A stretch of DNA of 64,000 bases from Martinezella miluonensis (GTDB lineage: Bacteria > Pseudomonadota > Alphaproteobacteria > Rhizobiales > Rhizobiaceae). This document shows positions 38,947 through 47,184 of this stretch, piece after piece (positions within the stretch are counted from its first letter, which is position 1; every line of letters starts with the position of its first letter). Below the pieces are notes generated by a model. It made no database searches, was not told the origin of the DNA, and was given only the letters and a program-made list of their open reading frames with translations. Location: NCBI RefSeq assembly GCF_900094545.1, contig NZ_FMAH01000006.1:122745-186744 (forward strand). Reading direction: 5' to 3'. The position numbers were made by a program, and so were the translations under genes.

Positions 38947-39021
38947 ATGTCGAACAACTATGCATATGCCTCGCGATTTTATTCGTACCGCTGCTCTCAG
39001 CGGAGGCGGGCCTGTGCGTAG
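38947..39021 (+). CDS. Tyr/Phe-rich leader peptide of the DAHP synthase gene
   Basis: A 24-codon reading frame starting ATG after a weak AGAGAC ribosome site. Its middle reads NYAYASRFYSY, giving four Tyr and one Phe within codons 5 to 14; such density is far above chance in 24 codons. The tail is Arg- and Cys-rich. The stop codon lies 32 bases before a terminator hairpin. It has the classical position and composition of an attenuator leader: stalling at Tyr or Phe codons when charged tRNA is scarce. It was found by reading, not by homology, and no experiment supports it here. Confidence 0.75.
   Translation: MSNNYAYASRFYSYRCSQRRRACA
38988..39003 (+). promoter_or_regulatory. Attenuator hairpin 1:2 (pause stem)
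   Basis: CCGCTG and CAGCGG pair perfectly around CTCT, directly after the last Tyr codon of the leader frame. A ribosome stalled there would melt this stem and change the downstream fold. Confidence 0.6.
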
Positions 39022-39058
39022 TTAGAAGAGACACGACAGCAAAGACCCGAACAGCCGC
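39006..39058 (+). promoter_or_regulatory. Predicted antiterminator pairing
   Basis: GCGG plus CTGT near the end of the leader frame can pair with ACAGCCGC in the 5' arm of the terminator, eight base pairs with a two-base bulge. This would stop the terminator stem forming when the ribosome is stalled upstream. Confidence 0.5.
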
Positions 39059-39080
39059 TAGTCTACCTGGCGGCTTTTTT
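39053..39080 (+). terminator. Attenuator terminator upstream of DAHP synthase
   Basis: AGCCGCTAG pairs with CTGGCGGCT (one G-U) around a five-base loop and is followed by six T residues. It stands between the leader stop and the gene start, so it can only act as an attenuator for this gene. Confidence 0.8.
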
Positions 39081-39115
39081 GTCGCCACGGTATGACCCTC
39101 AAAGGAACCGATACC

Positions 39116-40177
39116 GTGCTGAATTCCACTGATGACCTGCGCATTGTCGAGATCACGGCGCTGACGCCGCCCTCTCGGATCATAGACGAAATCCCCCGTG
39201 ACGAGGCTGTCACGGCGACCGTCACACAGGCGCGCAATGCCGTTCACAATATCCTGCACGACGAGGACGACCGGCTGATCGCCGTCATCGGCCCCTGCTC
39301 CATCCATGATCCAGCTGCGGCCCATGAATATGCGGCACTACTCAAAGAGCAGCGGGACCGCTTCGCCGACGATCTCGAAATCATCATGCGCGTCTATTTT
39401 GAGAAGCCACGCACGACCGTCGGCTGGAAGGGCCTGATCAACGATCCGCATCTCGACGGCAGCTACCGCATCGAGGAAGGTCTGCGCATCGCCCGCAAGC
39501 TGCTGTTCGACGTCAACGAGATCGGCCTGCCGGCCGGCTGCGAATATCTCGATACGATCACGCCGCAATATATTTCCGATCTGGTCAGCTGGGGTGCGAT
39601 CGGCGCGAGGACGACCGAGAGCCAGGTGCACCGGCAGCTGGCATCGGGCCTATCCTGCCCCGTCGGCTTCAAGAACGGCACGAATGGTGACGTGCGCATC
39701 GCACTCGATGCCATCGTCGCGGCATCACAGCCGCATCACTTCCCGGCCGTGACCAAGGAAGGCCTTGCCGCAATCGCGTCGACCCGCGGCAATGAGGACT
39801 GCCACATCATCCTGCGTGGCGGCAAGCAGCCCAATTATGATGCTGCGAGCGTCCAGGCGACGGCGGAACAATCGCTCAAAGTCGGGCTCGAGCCGCGGAT
39901 CATCATCGATGCCAGCCATGCCAATAGCAGCAAGAATCCGGAAAACCAGCCGCTCGTCGTCACCTCCGTCGCGGAGCAGGTCTCAGCAGGCGACCGGCGG
40001 ATCAAAGGCATGATGATGGAAAGCAATCTGGTTGCGGGCCGTCAGGACCTCGTGCCCGGCAAACCGCTGGTCTATGGCCAAAGCATTACCGACGGCTGCA
40101 TTGACTGGCCGACCTCCGTCCGTACGCTGGAGGATCTGGCAAAAGCGGTGCAGGCACGGCGACGACTGGCGCGATAA
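39116..40177 (+). CDS. 3-deoxy-7-phosphoheptulonate (DAHP) synthase, class I
   Basis: A 353-residue AroF/AroG/AroH-type enzyme condensing phosphoenolpyruvate and erythrose 4-phosphate, the first step of aromatic amino acid synthesis. Family signatures are AVIGPCSIHDP near 60, EKPRTTVGWKGLINDPHLDGSY near 105, GARTTESQVHRQLASGLSCPVGFKNGT and IIIDASHANSSKNPENQ. I favour a GTG start eight bases after AAAGGAA; an ATG eight codons upstream sits right behind the terminator T-run and has no ribosome site. The upstream leader suggests Tyr/Phe control of transcription. Confidence 0.92.
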   Translation: MLNSTDDLRIVEITALTPPSRIIDEIPRDEAVTATVTQARNAVHNILHDEDDRLIAVIGPCSIHDPAAAHEYAALLKEQRDRFADDLEIIMRVYFEKPRTTVGWKGLINDPHLDGSYRIEEGLRIARKLLFDVNEIGLPAGCEYLDTITPQYISDLVSWGAIGARTTESQVHRQLASGLSCPVGFKNGTNGDVRIALDAIVAASQPHHFPAVTKEGLAAIASTRGNEDCHIILRGGKQPNYDAASVQATAEQSLKVGLEPRIIIDASHANSSKNPENQPLVVTSVAEQVSAGDRRIKGMMMESNLVAGRQDLVPGKPLVYGQSITDGCIDWPTSVRTLEDLAKAVQARRRLAR

Positions 40178-40206
40178 ATCGGCCCGCCGTCAGCGGACGG
40201 GCGGAG

Positions 40207-40635
40207 TTATGCACGTCGATAGTGCGCGAGGCTCAGATAATGCTTCCTGGGCCCGCGCACGTGCCACATCTCAGCCCATGCATTGGGGCTACGAAAGAAG
40301 AGACGGCCCCGGTAGAAATCGGGACCGCAAAGATGGGTGACACGCTGCGACGCGCCTTCGCCGATGCGGATGAACTCCGAAAGATTGGGGAAACGCACGG
40401 CGAGATCGTCATCTGCGTCATCAAGCCGATAGGTACGGCTGCTTCTCAGCGTCACGTTATCGCTTCGGGTGTCGCCGTGCTCTTCGAACTGGACAGGCGT
40501 CACAGACGCCTGTCCCTCGAATGTGATCAGGGAGCGATTGAAGCGATCGATGATCCGCCGCCTCACCTCCCATGTGCCGAGAAAGAGTTTCAGCTGGCTA
40601 GACAATTTCCGCTTCTCTTCGAATCGCGAAAACAC
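40207..40635 (-). CDS. DUF6314 family protein
   Basis: A 142-residue protein of the calycin-like DUF6314 group, recognised from the opening LFLGTWEVRRRIIDRFNRSLITFEGQASVTP and the ending GPDFYRGRLFFRSPNAWAEMWHVRGPRKHYLSLAHYRR. Family members are single-domain cytosolic proteins of unknown function. It converges with the DAHP synthase gene; a rhizobial repeat lies just upstream of its start. The first ATG is used, but ribosome-site support is weak. Confidence 0.78.
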   Translation of the reverse strand: MFSRFEEKRKLSSQLKLFLGTWEVRRRIIDRFNRSLITFEGQASVTPVQFEEHGDTRSDNVTLRSSRTYRLDDADDDLAVRFPNLSEFIRIGEGASQRVTHLCGPDFYRGRLFFRSPNAWAEMWHVRGPRKHYLSLAHYRRA

Positions 40636-40656
40636 TTTATCTTCTTGTTTCTTTAC

Positions 40657-40699
40657 GCATTCCGGACGGAAAACCGCTGTGCACTTTTCCTGGAAATGC
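40657..40699. repeat. Rhizobial short palindromic repeat, copy A
   Basis: The unit runs GCATTCCGGACGGAAAACCG to TTTTCCTGGAAATGC and can fold as a hairpin through its ends. Two further copies occur in this window with 85 to 90 percent identity by eye. Confidence 0.75.
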
Positions 40700-40722
40700 T
40701 CTAAAGCCGGCCGATCCCTCCA

Positions 40723-41250
40723 TCAGGACGCTGCGCGCTGCGCGGTATCAGCCTGCCGGCGCGGCAGCTTCCAGCCGGGCCGGGCGAAATGGCACGTATA
40801 GCCGTTCGGATAGCGCTCCAGGTAATCCTGGTGTTCCGGTTCTGCTTCCCAGAAATCGCTGACCGGCGCAACCTCGGTGACGACTTTGCCGGGCCACAGG
40901 CCGGAGGCGTCGACATCGGCGATCGTATCCAGCGCAACCTGCTTCTGCTCGTCGCTACTGTAGAAGATCGCCGAGCGGTAGCTCAGGCCGACATCATTGC
41001 CCTGGCGATTAGCTGTGGACGGATCATGGATCTGGAAGAAGAATTCCAGCAGGTCGCGATAGCTGATCTTCTGTGGATCGAAAATGATCTCGATCGCCTC
41101 GGCATGGGTGCCGTGGTTGCGATAGGTGGCATTGCGGACGTCGCCGCCGCTATAGCCGACGCGCGTCGAGATGACGCCGTTATAACGGCGGATGAGATCC
41201 TGCATGCCCCAGAAGCAACCGCCGGCGAGAACTGCACGTTCCGTTGTCAT
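40723..41250 (-). CDS. msrA: Peptide methionine (S)-S-oxide reductase
   Basis: A 175-residue MsrA. The catalytic loop is [17 protein letters not shown] with Cys near residue 12, followed by [28 protein letters not shown], and by [27 protein letters not shown]. It reduces the S-form of methionine sulfoxide in proteins. Its start overlaps the msrB stop by four bases, so both are made from one transcript. It is the most downstream of the trio with fRMsr. Confidence 0.96.
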   Translation of the reverse strand: MTTERAVLAGGCFWGMQDLIRRYNGVISTRVGYSGGDVRNATYRNHGTHAEAIEIIFDPQKISYRDLLEFFFQIHDPSTANRQGNDVGLSYRSAIFYSSDEQKQVALDTIADVDASGLWPGKVVTEVAPVSDFWEAEPEHQDYLERYPNGYTCHFARPGWKLPRRQADTAQRAAS

Positions 41251-41696
41251 CTTACATCCTCCACTTGATCGATATAGGCACCATAGCCCTCTGCTTCCAT
41301 GCGGTCACGCGGCACGAAGCGAAGGGAGGCTGAATTGATGCAATAGCGCAGGCCGCCGCGATCGATCGGCCCATCCGGGAAAACATGACCCAGATGGCTG
41401 TCCCCATTTGCCGAGCGCACTTCGACGCGCATCATGCCGTGCGACAGGTCGGTCAGCTCGCTGACATTGGCGGGTTCGATCGGCTTGGTGAAGCTCGGCC
41501 AGCCGCAGCCGGAATCGAATTTATCCGCAGAAGCAAAAAGCGGCTCGCCCGAGACGATATCGACATAGATGCCCGACTGCTTGTTGTAGAGATACTCGCC
41601 GGAGCCCGGACGTTCCGTGCCGCTCTGCTGCGTCACGCGATATTGCTCGGGGGTAAGCTTGGCGATGGCCTCTGTCGTCTTGCTGTATTTGCCCAT
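41247..41696 (-). CDS. msrB: Peptide methionine (R)-S-oxide reductase
   Basis: A 149-residue MsrB reducing the R-form of methionine sulfoxide in proteins. The catalytic Cys lies in [15 protein letters not shown], and a possible resolving Cys in [14 protein letters not shown]. The two CxxC pairs that bind zinc in many MsrB proteins are missing ([11 protein letters not shown] stands where one would be), so this is the zinc-free type. The start is placed at MGKYSKTT, after AAGGAGAA; the longer open frame adds 43 unlikely residues. It is coupled to msrA by overlapping ATGA. Confidence 0.95.
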   Translation of the reverse strand: MGKYSKTTEAIAKLTPEQYRVTQQSGTERPGSGEYLYNKQSGIYVDIVSGEPLFASADKFDSGCGWPSFTKPIEPANVSELTDLSHGMMRVEVRSANGDSHLGHVFPDGPIDRGGLRYCINSASLRFVPRDRMEAEGYGAYIDQVEDVR

Positions 41697-41843
41697 TGTT
41701 GTTCTCCTTGCCCATCCGCACGCATTTCGAGCTTGGCCGGGTCCTGCTTTAGGATGGGAGAGGGCCGAATAAAGCTCGATCAGCGCTAAGGGAGTGATTG
41801 CAGAGCCGAATATAGGCATCGCCAACGCGATTTGCCATATCGA

Positions 41844-42371
41844 TCACGCGTGCGTGACGCCCTGCCCCGCAGCTCGACCGTCCGCTTCGCAAGCACTGAC
41901 ATAAATTGCCGCAAGCGCCTCGATGCCGGCCTGATCGTCACCATCGAAACGACCGGTAATGGGGCTGTCGAGATCGATCACGCCCAACACCCGGCCATCG
42001 CTGAAGAGCGGCACCACGAGTTCCGACCGCGAGGCGGCATCGCAGGCGATATGACCCGGAAAGGCATGCACATCCTCGACGAGGATCGAGCGCGCCTTCT
42101 CTACTGCCGTTCCGCAGACGCCGCGGCCGACGGCAATGCGCACGCAAGCCGGCTTGCCCTGGAACGGGCCCAGCACCAGTTCGTCGCTCGTGCGCAGGAA
42201 ATAGAAGCCTGCCCAATTGAGATCCGGCAGCATCTGGAAGATCAGCGCCGATGTATTGGCAGCATTGGCGATCGGATCTTCCTCGCCCGCAAGCAAGGCC
42301 TGCAGCTGAAGCGCAAGCTCGCGATAGAATTCAGGCTTGCCGTCGTTCTGGATCGTCTTCTCTGCAAACAT
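41844..42371 (-). CDS. Free methionine-(R)-sulfoxide reductase (GAF domain)
   Basis: A 175-residue GAF-domain protein of the YebR/fRMsr type. The three cysteines used by this enzyme are present: Cys in GKPACVRIAVG, Cys in GRGVCGTAVEKA, and Cys in FPGHIACDAASRSELVVP. It reduces free methionine-R-sulfoxide, complementing MsrA and MsrB next door. It is upstream of msrB by about 150 bases in the same direction. Confidence 0.93.
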   Translation of the reverse strand: MFAEKTIQNDGKPEFYRELALQLQALLAGEEDPIANAANTSALIFQMLPDLNWAGFYFLRTSDELVLGPFQGKPACVRIAVGRGVCGTAVEKARSILVEDVHAFPGHIACDAASRSELVVPLFSDGRVLGVIDLDSPITGRFDGDDQAGIEALAAIYVSACEADGRAAGQGVTHA

Positions 42372-42414
42372 CGCATAACGCCTTCTCTAAGGATCTCTTC
42401 CCTCGGCAGCCGTA

Positions 42415-43233
42415 TCAGTCCTTGTCATCCGGGTCATCCGGTGAGCATGGCCAGGCGGCGGGCGCCGTCAGCCACAATGGCAATTTGGTGGCATTGTCCC
42501 CACAGGCCAGGTTGAGCTGCGCCTGCTGCAGACCTGTCGCATTCGAGAGGTCCAGCCCCTCGATGCGGGTCAGATACAGGAAGGCGCCGCTGAAGGAGAC
42601 CGGCCCCTGGATCACAGCGCCGCTCAGCGTCGCGCGCGAGAGGTTTGCGAAGGAGAAATTCACGCCTGACAGCACCGCCTTGTTGAAATCGGCGCGGCCG
42701 AGCTCGGCCTTCTGAAAATCCGCATTGGCAAGTTGCGCGCCGCCGAATTCAGCCCGCTGCAACTCGGCATTGGCAAAGGAGGCATCATTGACAGACGCAT
42801 TGCTGAAATCGGAACGGTAGGCCTCGATCTTCTTGAAGTTTGCGCCATCGGCATGAGCATTCTTCAACCAGGCGCGCACCAGTGTCGCCTTTTCGAGATT
42901 GGCCGACGTCAGGTTGGTTTCGCTTAGATCCGTGCTGTCGAAATGGACGCCGGCAAGATTGGCGCCATGCAGATCGCTGTTCTGCAGCATGATGTTGGTC
43001 TTGCTGCACTTGCTCCAATCGAGACCCGGCGCTGCGACGTTGCCGCAATCGGCAGCATGTAGAGCATTGCCGCTGGAAGCCAGAAGAAATGCGGCACTTA
43101 AGGCCGATACGCCAAGGCCCGTCGCAATCCCCAGCCTGCGCCCGACGATAGCGCGAGACCACAGGCCATAGCGTTGCGGCCGACGCATGCGCCCTTCCCC
43201 GGCCGTTTCGGCCACTCCTACAGCAAGACTCAT
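42415..43233 (-). CDS. Pentapeptide-repeat protein with N-terminal signal or anchor
   Basis: A 272-residue protein. A hydrophobic segment near residues 35 to 58 (GIATGLGVSALSAAFLLASSGNALHA) looks like a signal peptide or anchor. From about 85 the chain is built of five-residue repeats of A(D/N)LXX type (ADLSETNLTSANLEKATL-like), forming a right-handed quadrilateral beta-helix. Four repeats carry Cys near the start of the mature part. The role of such proteins is usually unknown. The first ATG follows GGAGGG. It starts the block that continues to fRMsr. Confidence 0.85.
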   Translation of the reverse strand: MSLAVGVAETAGEGRMRRPQRYGLWSRAIVGRRLGIATGLGVSALSAAFLLASSGNALHAADCGNVAAPGLDWSKCSKTNIMLQNSDLHGANLAGVHFDSTDLSETNLTSANLEKATLVRAWLKNAHADGANFKKIEAYRSDFSNASVNDASFANAELQRAEFGGAQLANADFQKAELGRADFNKAVLSGVNFSFANLSRATLSGAVIQGPVSFSGAFLYLTRIEGLDLSNATGLQQAQLNLACGDNATKLPLWLTAPAAWPCSPDDPDDKD

Positions 43234-43579
43234 ACCATCCCTCCGCTACAGCGCCCGCAAATCATCCCAAGCCTGAGTCGGATGCACGCGCCCTCCCTTT
43301 GTATATGGTGCTTCGCACGACAAAAAGAGCCGGTTTTGCAAAAGCGTGCCTGAAAGACGAACGGATGCTAACGGCGAGGAAACAAGAGGACAGTCATTGG
43401 CCTTCGGACCATCCCGCAAGCGTGGGCGGTATTCCCCGCCATTGCAGAGCACCTACCGGCCATGCGGGCAACCAAGCAGCCGCGACAGCGAACGGATCTG
43501 GTTCACCCGATCCTGCGACCGGGATTGGAGAGAATATCTCTATGGGGGATTTTTCGGGAAAAAGATCAGTATTTTAAGC
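43234..43579. other. Intergenic region, nothing recognised
   Basis: About 350 bases between the pentapeptide-repeat gene and tRNA-Pro. It must hold the pentapeptide-repeat promoter on the minus strand. The plus-strand open frames here have no ribosome site and are not credible; no repeat or hairpin stands out. Confidence 0.4.
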
Positions 43580-43656
43580 TGGTCGGAGTGGAGTGATTCG
43601 AACACTCGACCCCCACGTCCCGAACGTGGTGCGCTACCAGACTGCGCTACACTCCG
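43580..43656 (-). tRNA. tRNA-Pro, anticodon CGG
   Basis: A complete cloverleaf on the minus strand: acceptor arms CGGAGTG and CACTCCG, a D-loop with AGTCTGGTAGCGC, an anticodon loop TTCGGGA giving CGG, and a T-arm with GTTCGAATC. The discriminator base is A and the CCA end is encoded. It reads CCG proline codons. Confidence 0.95.
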
Positions 43657-43959
43657 TGACCAGCGGCGCTTCTATAGACCAGCCATTTTTGATGCACAAG
43701 CACCAATTTCAAAAAAAGCGTTTGATTTTTGACGAAAAGATTACAACCGCATCTGCCTAGAAAATTGGCAGGAAACAGGTGCCGAAACTGCCAGCGTGCA
43801 AAAGACGCAACAGATCAAGTAAAATCCCGCTTGTACACGCGGATAGGAATTTTCTTTTGCCGGCTTTGGCGCTAAAGCCCTAGGCGGGACAGGTGGAAAC
43901 GTCGTGGGACAGCGCGGCTTTCTGCGACCGATGCGAGACAGAAGCTCAAGGACGACACG
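43657..43959. other. Intergenic region with tRNA-Pro promoter
   Basis: About 300 bases. The part next to the tRNA holds its promoter; the rest leads to the lipoprotein gene on the plus strand, where only the AAGGA ribosome site is recognisable. Confidence 0.45.
43672..43699 (-). promoter_or_regulatory. Promoter of tRNA-Pro
   Basis: On the minus strand TTGTGC and CTATAG are 16 bases apart, and the -10 ends 15 bases before the first base of the tRNA. Confidence 0.55.
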
Positions 43960-44385
43960 ATGAATATCCGCATGATCACCGCGGCGGGACTGTTGCTGGC
44001 GCTAGCCGGTTGCAGCACCACAACGACGACAATGAAAGCGGCCCTGCCGCTGCTGGCAAAGAACCCCGTTCAGGATCGCTGGCAAGGCCAGTCCGCCGGG
44101 CGCTTCTTCGCAGCCTACGGCCCGCCACTCTCCGACCGCGACGACGGCGGCAGCCGTGTCTACACCTGGCGCGGCGGCTACAAGAACGTCACCATCAAGA
44201 CCAAGGACGGCAAGAAGACCGGAAAGCGCTCTCTCAGCTGCAAAGCTGATATCGTTACCAACCAGAGCTACGAGATCCGTTCGGTCCACATCCTTGGCGA
44301 CCAGCCTGGTATCAGCGGCTCTTCCTATTGCGCCGAGCTTCTGGCGCCGCCGGAAAAGGCTGAACAGGCTGAACAGGCAGATTGA
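43960..44385 (+). CDS. Hypothetical lipoprotein
   Basis: A 141-residue protein with a lipoprotein signal peptide ending in LALAGC, the lipobox, so the mature N-terminal Cys is at residue 18. The mature part has a repeated GG-rich YTWRGGYKNVTIKTKDGKK segment and two further Cys (SLSCKAD, SSYCAEL) that could form a disulfide. It resembles small rhizobial lipoproteins of unknown function. A ribosome site AAGGA is present, and a terminator follows. Confidence 0.8.
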   Translation: MNIRMITAAGLLLALAGCSTTTTTMKAALPLLAKNPVQDRWQGQSAGRFFAAYGPPLSDRDDGGSRVYTWRGGYKNVTIKTKDGKKTGKRSLSCKADIVTNQSYEIRSVHILGDQPGISGSSYCAELLAPPEKAEQAEQAD

Positions 44386-44417
44386 GGCCAAAGCTTCACC
44401 ACGAGACAATACCAGCG

Positions 44418-44447
44418 GGCGGCCTACAGGGGCCGCCTGTTTTGTTT
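44418..44447 (+). terminator. Intrinsic terminator of the lipoprotein gene
   Basis: GGCGGCC-tacagg-GGCCGCC followed by TGTTTTGTTT. Confidence 0.8.
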
Positions 44448-44572
44448 GCAGGTTCCCCCAGGGCCCTGAACTACGAAGAAAGGGAGCGCAGCGAGCGCTT
44501 TGAAGAACGCGAGTCGACCGCCAACAAAGATATTGCAAAGTGCTTTTTCTCAAAACAATGAGAAAGAGGAAA

Positions 44573-44647
44573 TGGCTGGGGCGCCAGGATTCGAACCTGG
44601 GAATGCCGGTACCAAAAACCGGTGCCTTACCGCTTGGCGACGCCCCA
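44573..44647 (-). tRNA. tRNA-Gln, anticodon TTG
   Basis: A complete cloverleaf on the minus strand: acceptor arms TGGGGCG and CGCCCCA, an anticodon loop TTTTTGG giving TTG, a T-loop GTTCGAATC, discriminator G and encoded CCA. Confidence 0.95.
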
Positions 44648-44805
44648 ACAGAGGAAATGGCTTCAATCTCCGCCAAACCGGCGTCTGATTAGCAAAGGTC
44701 GCTTGCCGCCACAATCACTAAGTTATGCGGGGACGCATATTTCTGTGTGCTTTTTGGGCGGCTATGATAGGTCTTGCCGCACCGCAATCCCAACGAGGAG
44801 GCCCG

Positions 44806-45108
44806 ATGAGCCAGTTTCGCGCCCGCCCGCCGGCCGTTCCTACTATACTACTCGATGACGCCGTGGTGCGCATCACGCGCTGGGATTTCGAGCCGGGCGC
44901 CGATACCGGGCATCATGTCCATGGCCTTGGTTATGTCGTCGTGCCGATGACGGATTGTCAGTTTCTGCTGGAAGAGCCTGATGGTAGCCGCCGTGTCGAC
45001 ATCGCCAAGGGTGCCGCCTATCGGCGCGAGGCGGGTGTCGAGCATAACGTCGTCAATGCCGGCTCGGAGCCGATGTCCTTTATCGAAATCGAATACAAGC
45101 AATCATGA
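44806..45108 (+). CDS. Small cupin-domain protein
   Basis: A 100-residue single cupin. The first cupin motif is GADTGHHVHGLGYVVVPMTD, giving two His and the acidic ligand position; the second is EAGVEHNVVNAGSEPMSFIEIEY. A metal is likely bound. Function unknown. The strong GAGGAGG ribosome site fixes this ATG; a further 27 codons upstream are not supported. Its stop overlaps the MBL hydrolase start by four bases, so the two are coupled. Confidence 0.85.
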   Translation: MSQFRARPPAVPTILLDDAVVRITRWDFEPGADTGHHVHGLGYVVVPMTDCQFLLEEPDGSRRVDIAKGAAYRREAGVEHNVVNAGSEPMSFIEIEYKQS

Positions 45109-46013
45109 GCACGCCTGACTTCGACCTTGCCTTCGAGCCCGCCTATGGCCGCGCTGTCCCCGTTGCGCCCGGCATCGAACGCATGACGGTCAACAACCCA
45201 AGCGCCTTCACCTTCCACGGCACCAACAGCTACATCGTCGGCGGTTCGTCCGTGGCGGTCATCGACCCTGGCCCCGAAAACGAGGCGCATTTCGCCGGCT
45301 TGATGGCAGCTCTGGAGGGGCGCGAGGTCACCCATATCTTCGTGAGCCACACCCACCGCGATCACTCGCCGCTCGCAAAGCGGCTGAAAGAGGCGACGGG
45401 CGCGCTCACTGTCGGCGAAGGGCCGCACCGCGCCGCACGGCCTCTCTATCAGGGCGAGGTCAACCCCTTCGCCGAAAGCTCCGACATGGAGTTCCAGCCG
45501 GATATCGTGCTTGGCGACGGCCAAAGCGTCTCCGGAGACGGCTGGCAGATGACGGCGCTGCTGACACCGGGCCATACGGCAAACCACGCCTGCTTCGCGC
45601 TCGACGGCACCGGCATCGTCTTCTCCGCCGATCACGTCATGGCCTGGGCCACATCGATCGTCGCGCCGCCGGATGGATCCATGGCGGATTACATGGCCTC
45701 GCTGGAGCGGCTTCTTGCCCGCGAGGACCGGTTGTTCCTGCCGGGCCATGGCGGGCCGGTGAAGGAGCCTGCGTCTTTCATGCGCGGGCTCAGAACCCAT
45801 CGCCGCATGCGCGAGCGCGCCGTGCTGGAGCGCATCAAGGTCGGCGACCGCCTGATCCCCGATATGGTGAAAGCCATCTATCGCGATACGGACCCGCGCC
45901 TGCATGGCGCAGCCGCACTTTCGGTACTGGCGCATCTGGAAGATCTCGTTGAGAAGGGGCGCGTGGAAACAGACGGTCCTCCGGCACTGGCGGGAACCTA
46001 CCGCCCCATCTGA
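45105..46013 (+). CDS. MBL-fold metallohydrolase (LACTB2-like)
   Basis: A 302-residue metallo-beta-lactamase fold protein. The metal motif HTHRDHSPLAKRL lies near residue 82, then LTPGHTANHACFAL, SADHVMAW and FLPGHGGPVKEP provide the further His and Asp ligands. A C-terminal winged-helix-like extension (VLAHLEDLVEKGRV) matches the LACTB2/GloB-related subgroup. It may hydrolyse a thioester or nucleic acid; unresolved. It is coupled to the cupin gene by an ATGA overlap. Confidence 0.9.
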   Translation: MSTPDFDLAFEPAYGRAVPVAPGIERMTVNNPSAFTFHGTNSYIVGGSSVAVIDPGPENEAHFAGLMAALEGREVTHIFVSHTHRDHSPLAKRLKEATGALTVGEGPHRAARPLYQGEVNPFAESSDMEFQPDIVLGDGQSVSGDGWQMTALLTPGHTANHACFALDGTGIVFSADHVMAWATSIVAPPDGSMADYMASLERLLAREDRLFLPGHGGPVKEPASFMRGLRTHRRMRERAVLERIKVGDRLIPDMVKAIYRDTDPRLHGAAALSVLAHLEDLVEKGRVETDGPPALAGTYRPI

Positions 46014-46019
46014 GCCGTC

Positions 46020-46952
46020 TCAGCTTCCCGCGATGCCGAGCAGCTCGGCATCGAGCGTCTTCAGAAAGCGATCTGCCGTGTCGGCGCTGACACCGAGATC
46101 ATTCTGTCCGTAGCGGGAGGCGACGCGAATATCGACGAGCGTCGTTTCGGCCTCCTCGCGAAGACGGATCAGCACATCGCAGGGGAGACCGAGAATGCGG
46201 GTACGCATCTCGCCCTGCAAGACAACATCGGTATTCTGACGGATCAGATCGGCGACACCATCGCGGAAGGGACGCGGCGTCGGTACCGGGACAAAATCAG
46301 GCATGTCGCCGACGGCGGTGTCGTCCTGCGCCGGCCTGGTGGTCTGAATACGGGTACGGCGCTTGGGCTTCGCAGCGCCGTTGGGATCGGCGACGTCGGC
46401 CCCCTCAGCCTTGACGATGGTGATATGGCTGTCCCTCGCCACCTTGCGCACAGCCTCCAGCACGCGGTCGGCAGCGCCTTCATAGCGGCGGCTGATCAGG
46501 GCGGGATAAGCTTCGAATTGCCCCTCGCGCTCCTGCTGGGTCACCAGATGGCGCGGCGGCAGCCAGATCTGCGTGGCGTCCGGCGCCGCAAGCCATGCCG
46601 GCGGGTCATTGAGATCGGTCGACACTTCGTAGATCGGCGGGCGGCTCCAATAGCGCTCGACGCCGAAGCCGAGAATGGCAAGCGGCAACGCCGCGTAAAG
46701 GATTGCCTTGACGGCCGAGACGCCGCCGAAGGCAGCGTTTTGCCAAAGCTGGGCAAGACCGATCGCTGCCAAAAACACGGCAACGCCGGCGCAACCTGCC
46801 GAGATCAAGATCAGCAGCACGAAATAGGGCATTTCCAAAGGCCCGAAACGATGGCCGATCAGCGTCACCCCGCAGAGCACCAGCGCAAAGGCGGCAATCA
46901 AACGCGCGGCGCGGGCAGCATGTGAAACGGGACGGTCGAAGCGAATAGTCAT
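46020..46952 (-). CDS. DUF1499 family membrane protein
   Basis: A 310-residue protein. The N half has three or four hydrophobic segments (LIAAFALVLCGVTLIG, YFVLLILISAGCAGVAVFLAAI, AVKAILYAALPLAILGFGV). The C half is a soluble DUF1499 domain ending TTLVDIRVASRYGQNDLGVSADTADRFLKTLDAEL, which is strongly conserved in rhizobia. Function unknown. I placed the start at MTIRFDRPVS; the longer open frame has no domain support. It converges with the MBL gene. Confidence 0.85.
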   Translation of the reverse strand: MTIRFDRPVSHAARAARLIAAFALVLCGVTLIGHRFGPLEMPYFVLLILISAGCAGVAVFLAAIGLAQLWQNAAFGGVSAVKAILYAALPLAILGFGVERYWSRPPIYEVSTDLNDPPAWLAAPDATQIWLPPRHLVTQQEREGQFEAYPALISRRYEGAADRVLEAVRKVARDSHITIVKAEGADVADPNGAAKPKRRTRIQTTRPAQDDTAVGDMPDFVPVPTPRPFRDGVADLIRQNTDVVLQGEMRTRILGLPCDVLIRLREEAETTLVDIRVASRYGQNDLGVSADTADRFLKTLDAELLGIAGS

Positions 46953-47184
46953 CAAGGGCTCGGCGGCGCGTCGGATCGGAAGCCGGATGCACCGAATCCC
47001 GGAAAGTGATCCATGTTTAAAGCAAGAAGCGGTGAAAATAAATCGAATGTCATGTCGTCTGTCAGCGATGTCTCGTCGAAGCTGAAACCAGTAATAGCTA
47101 ACGCAAAAACGTGAGCGCTTGCTTAAATTCCCAAAAAAGGCCATTCTTTGGCGTTTTATCGAGGCTTTGAAGGGACTTGATGAG

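Noticed and set aside
43299..43732. Plus-strand frames crossing tRNA-Pro
   Set aside because: They pass through the tRNA on the opposite strand and have no ribosome site.
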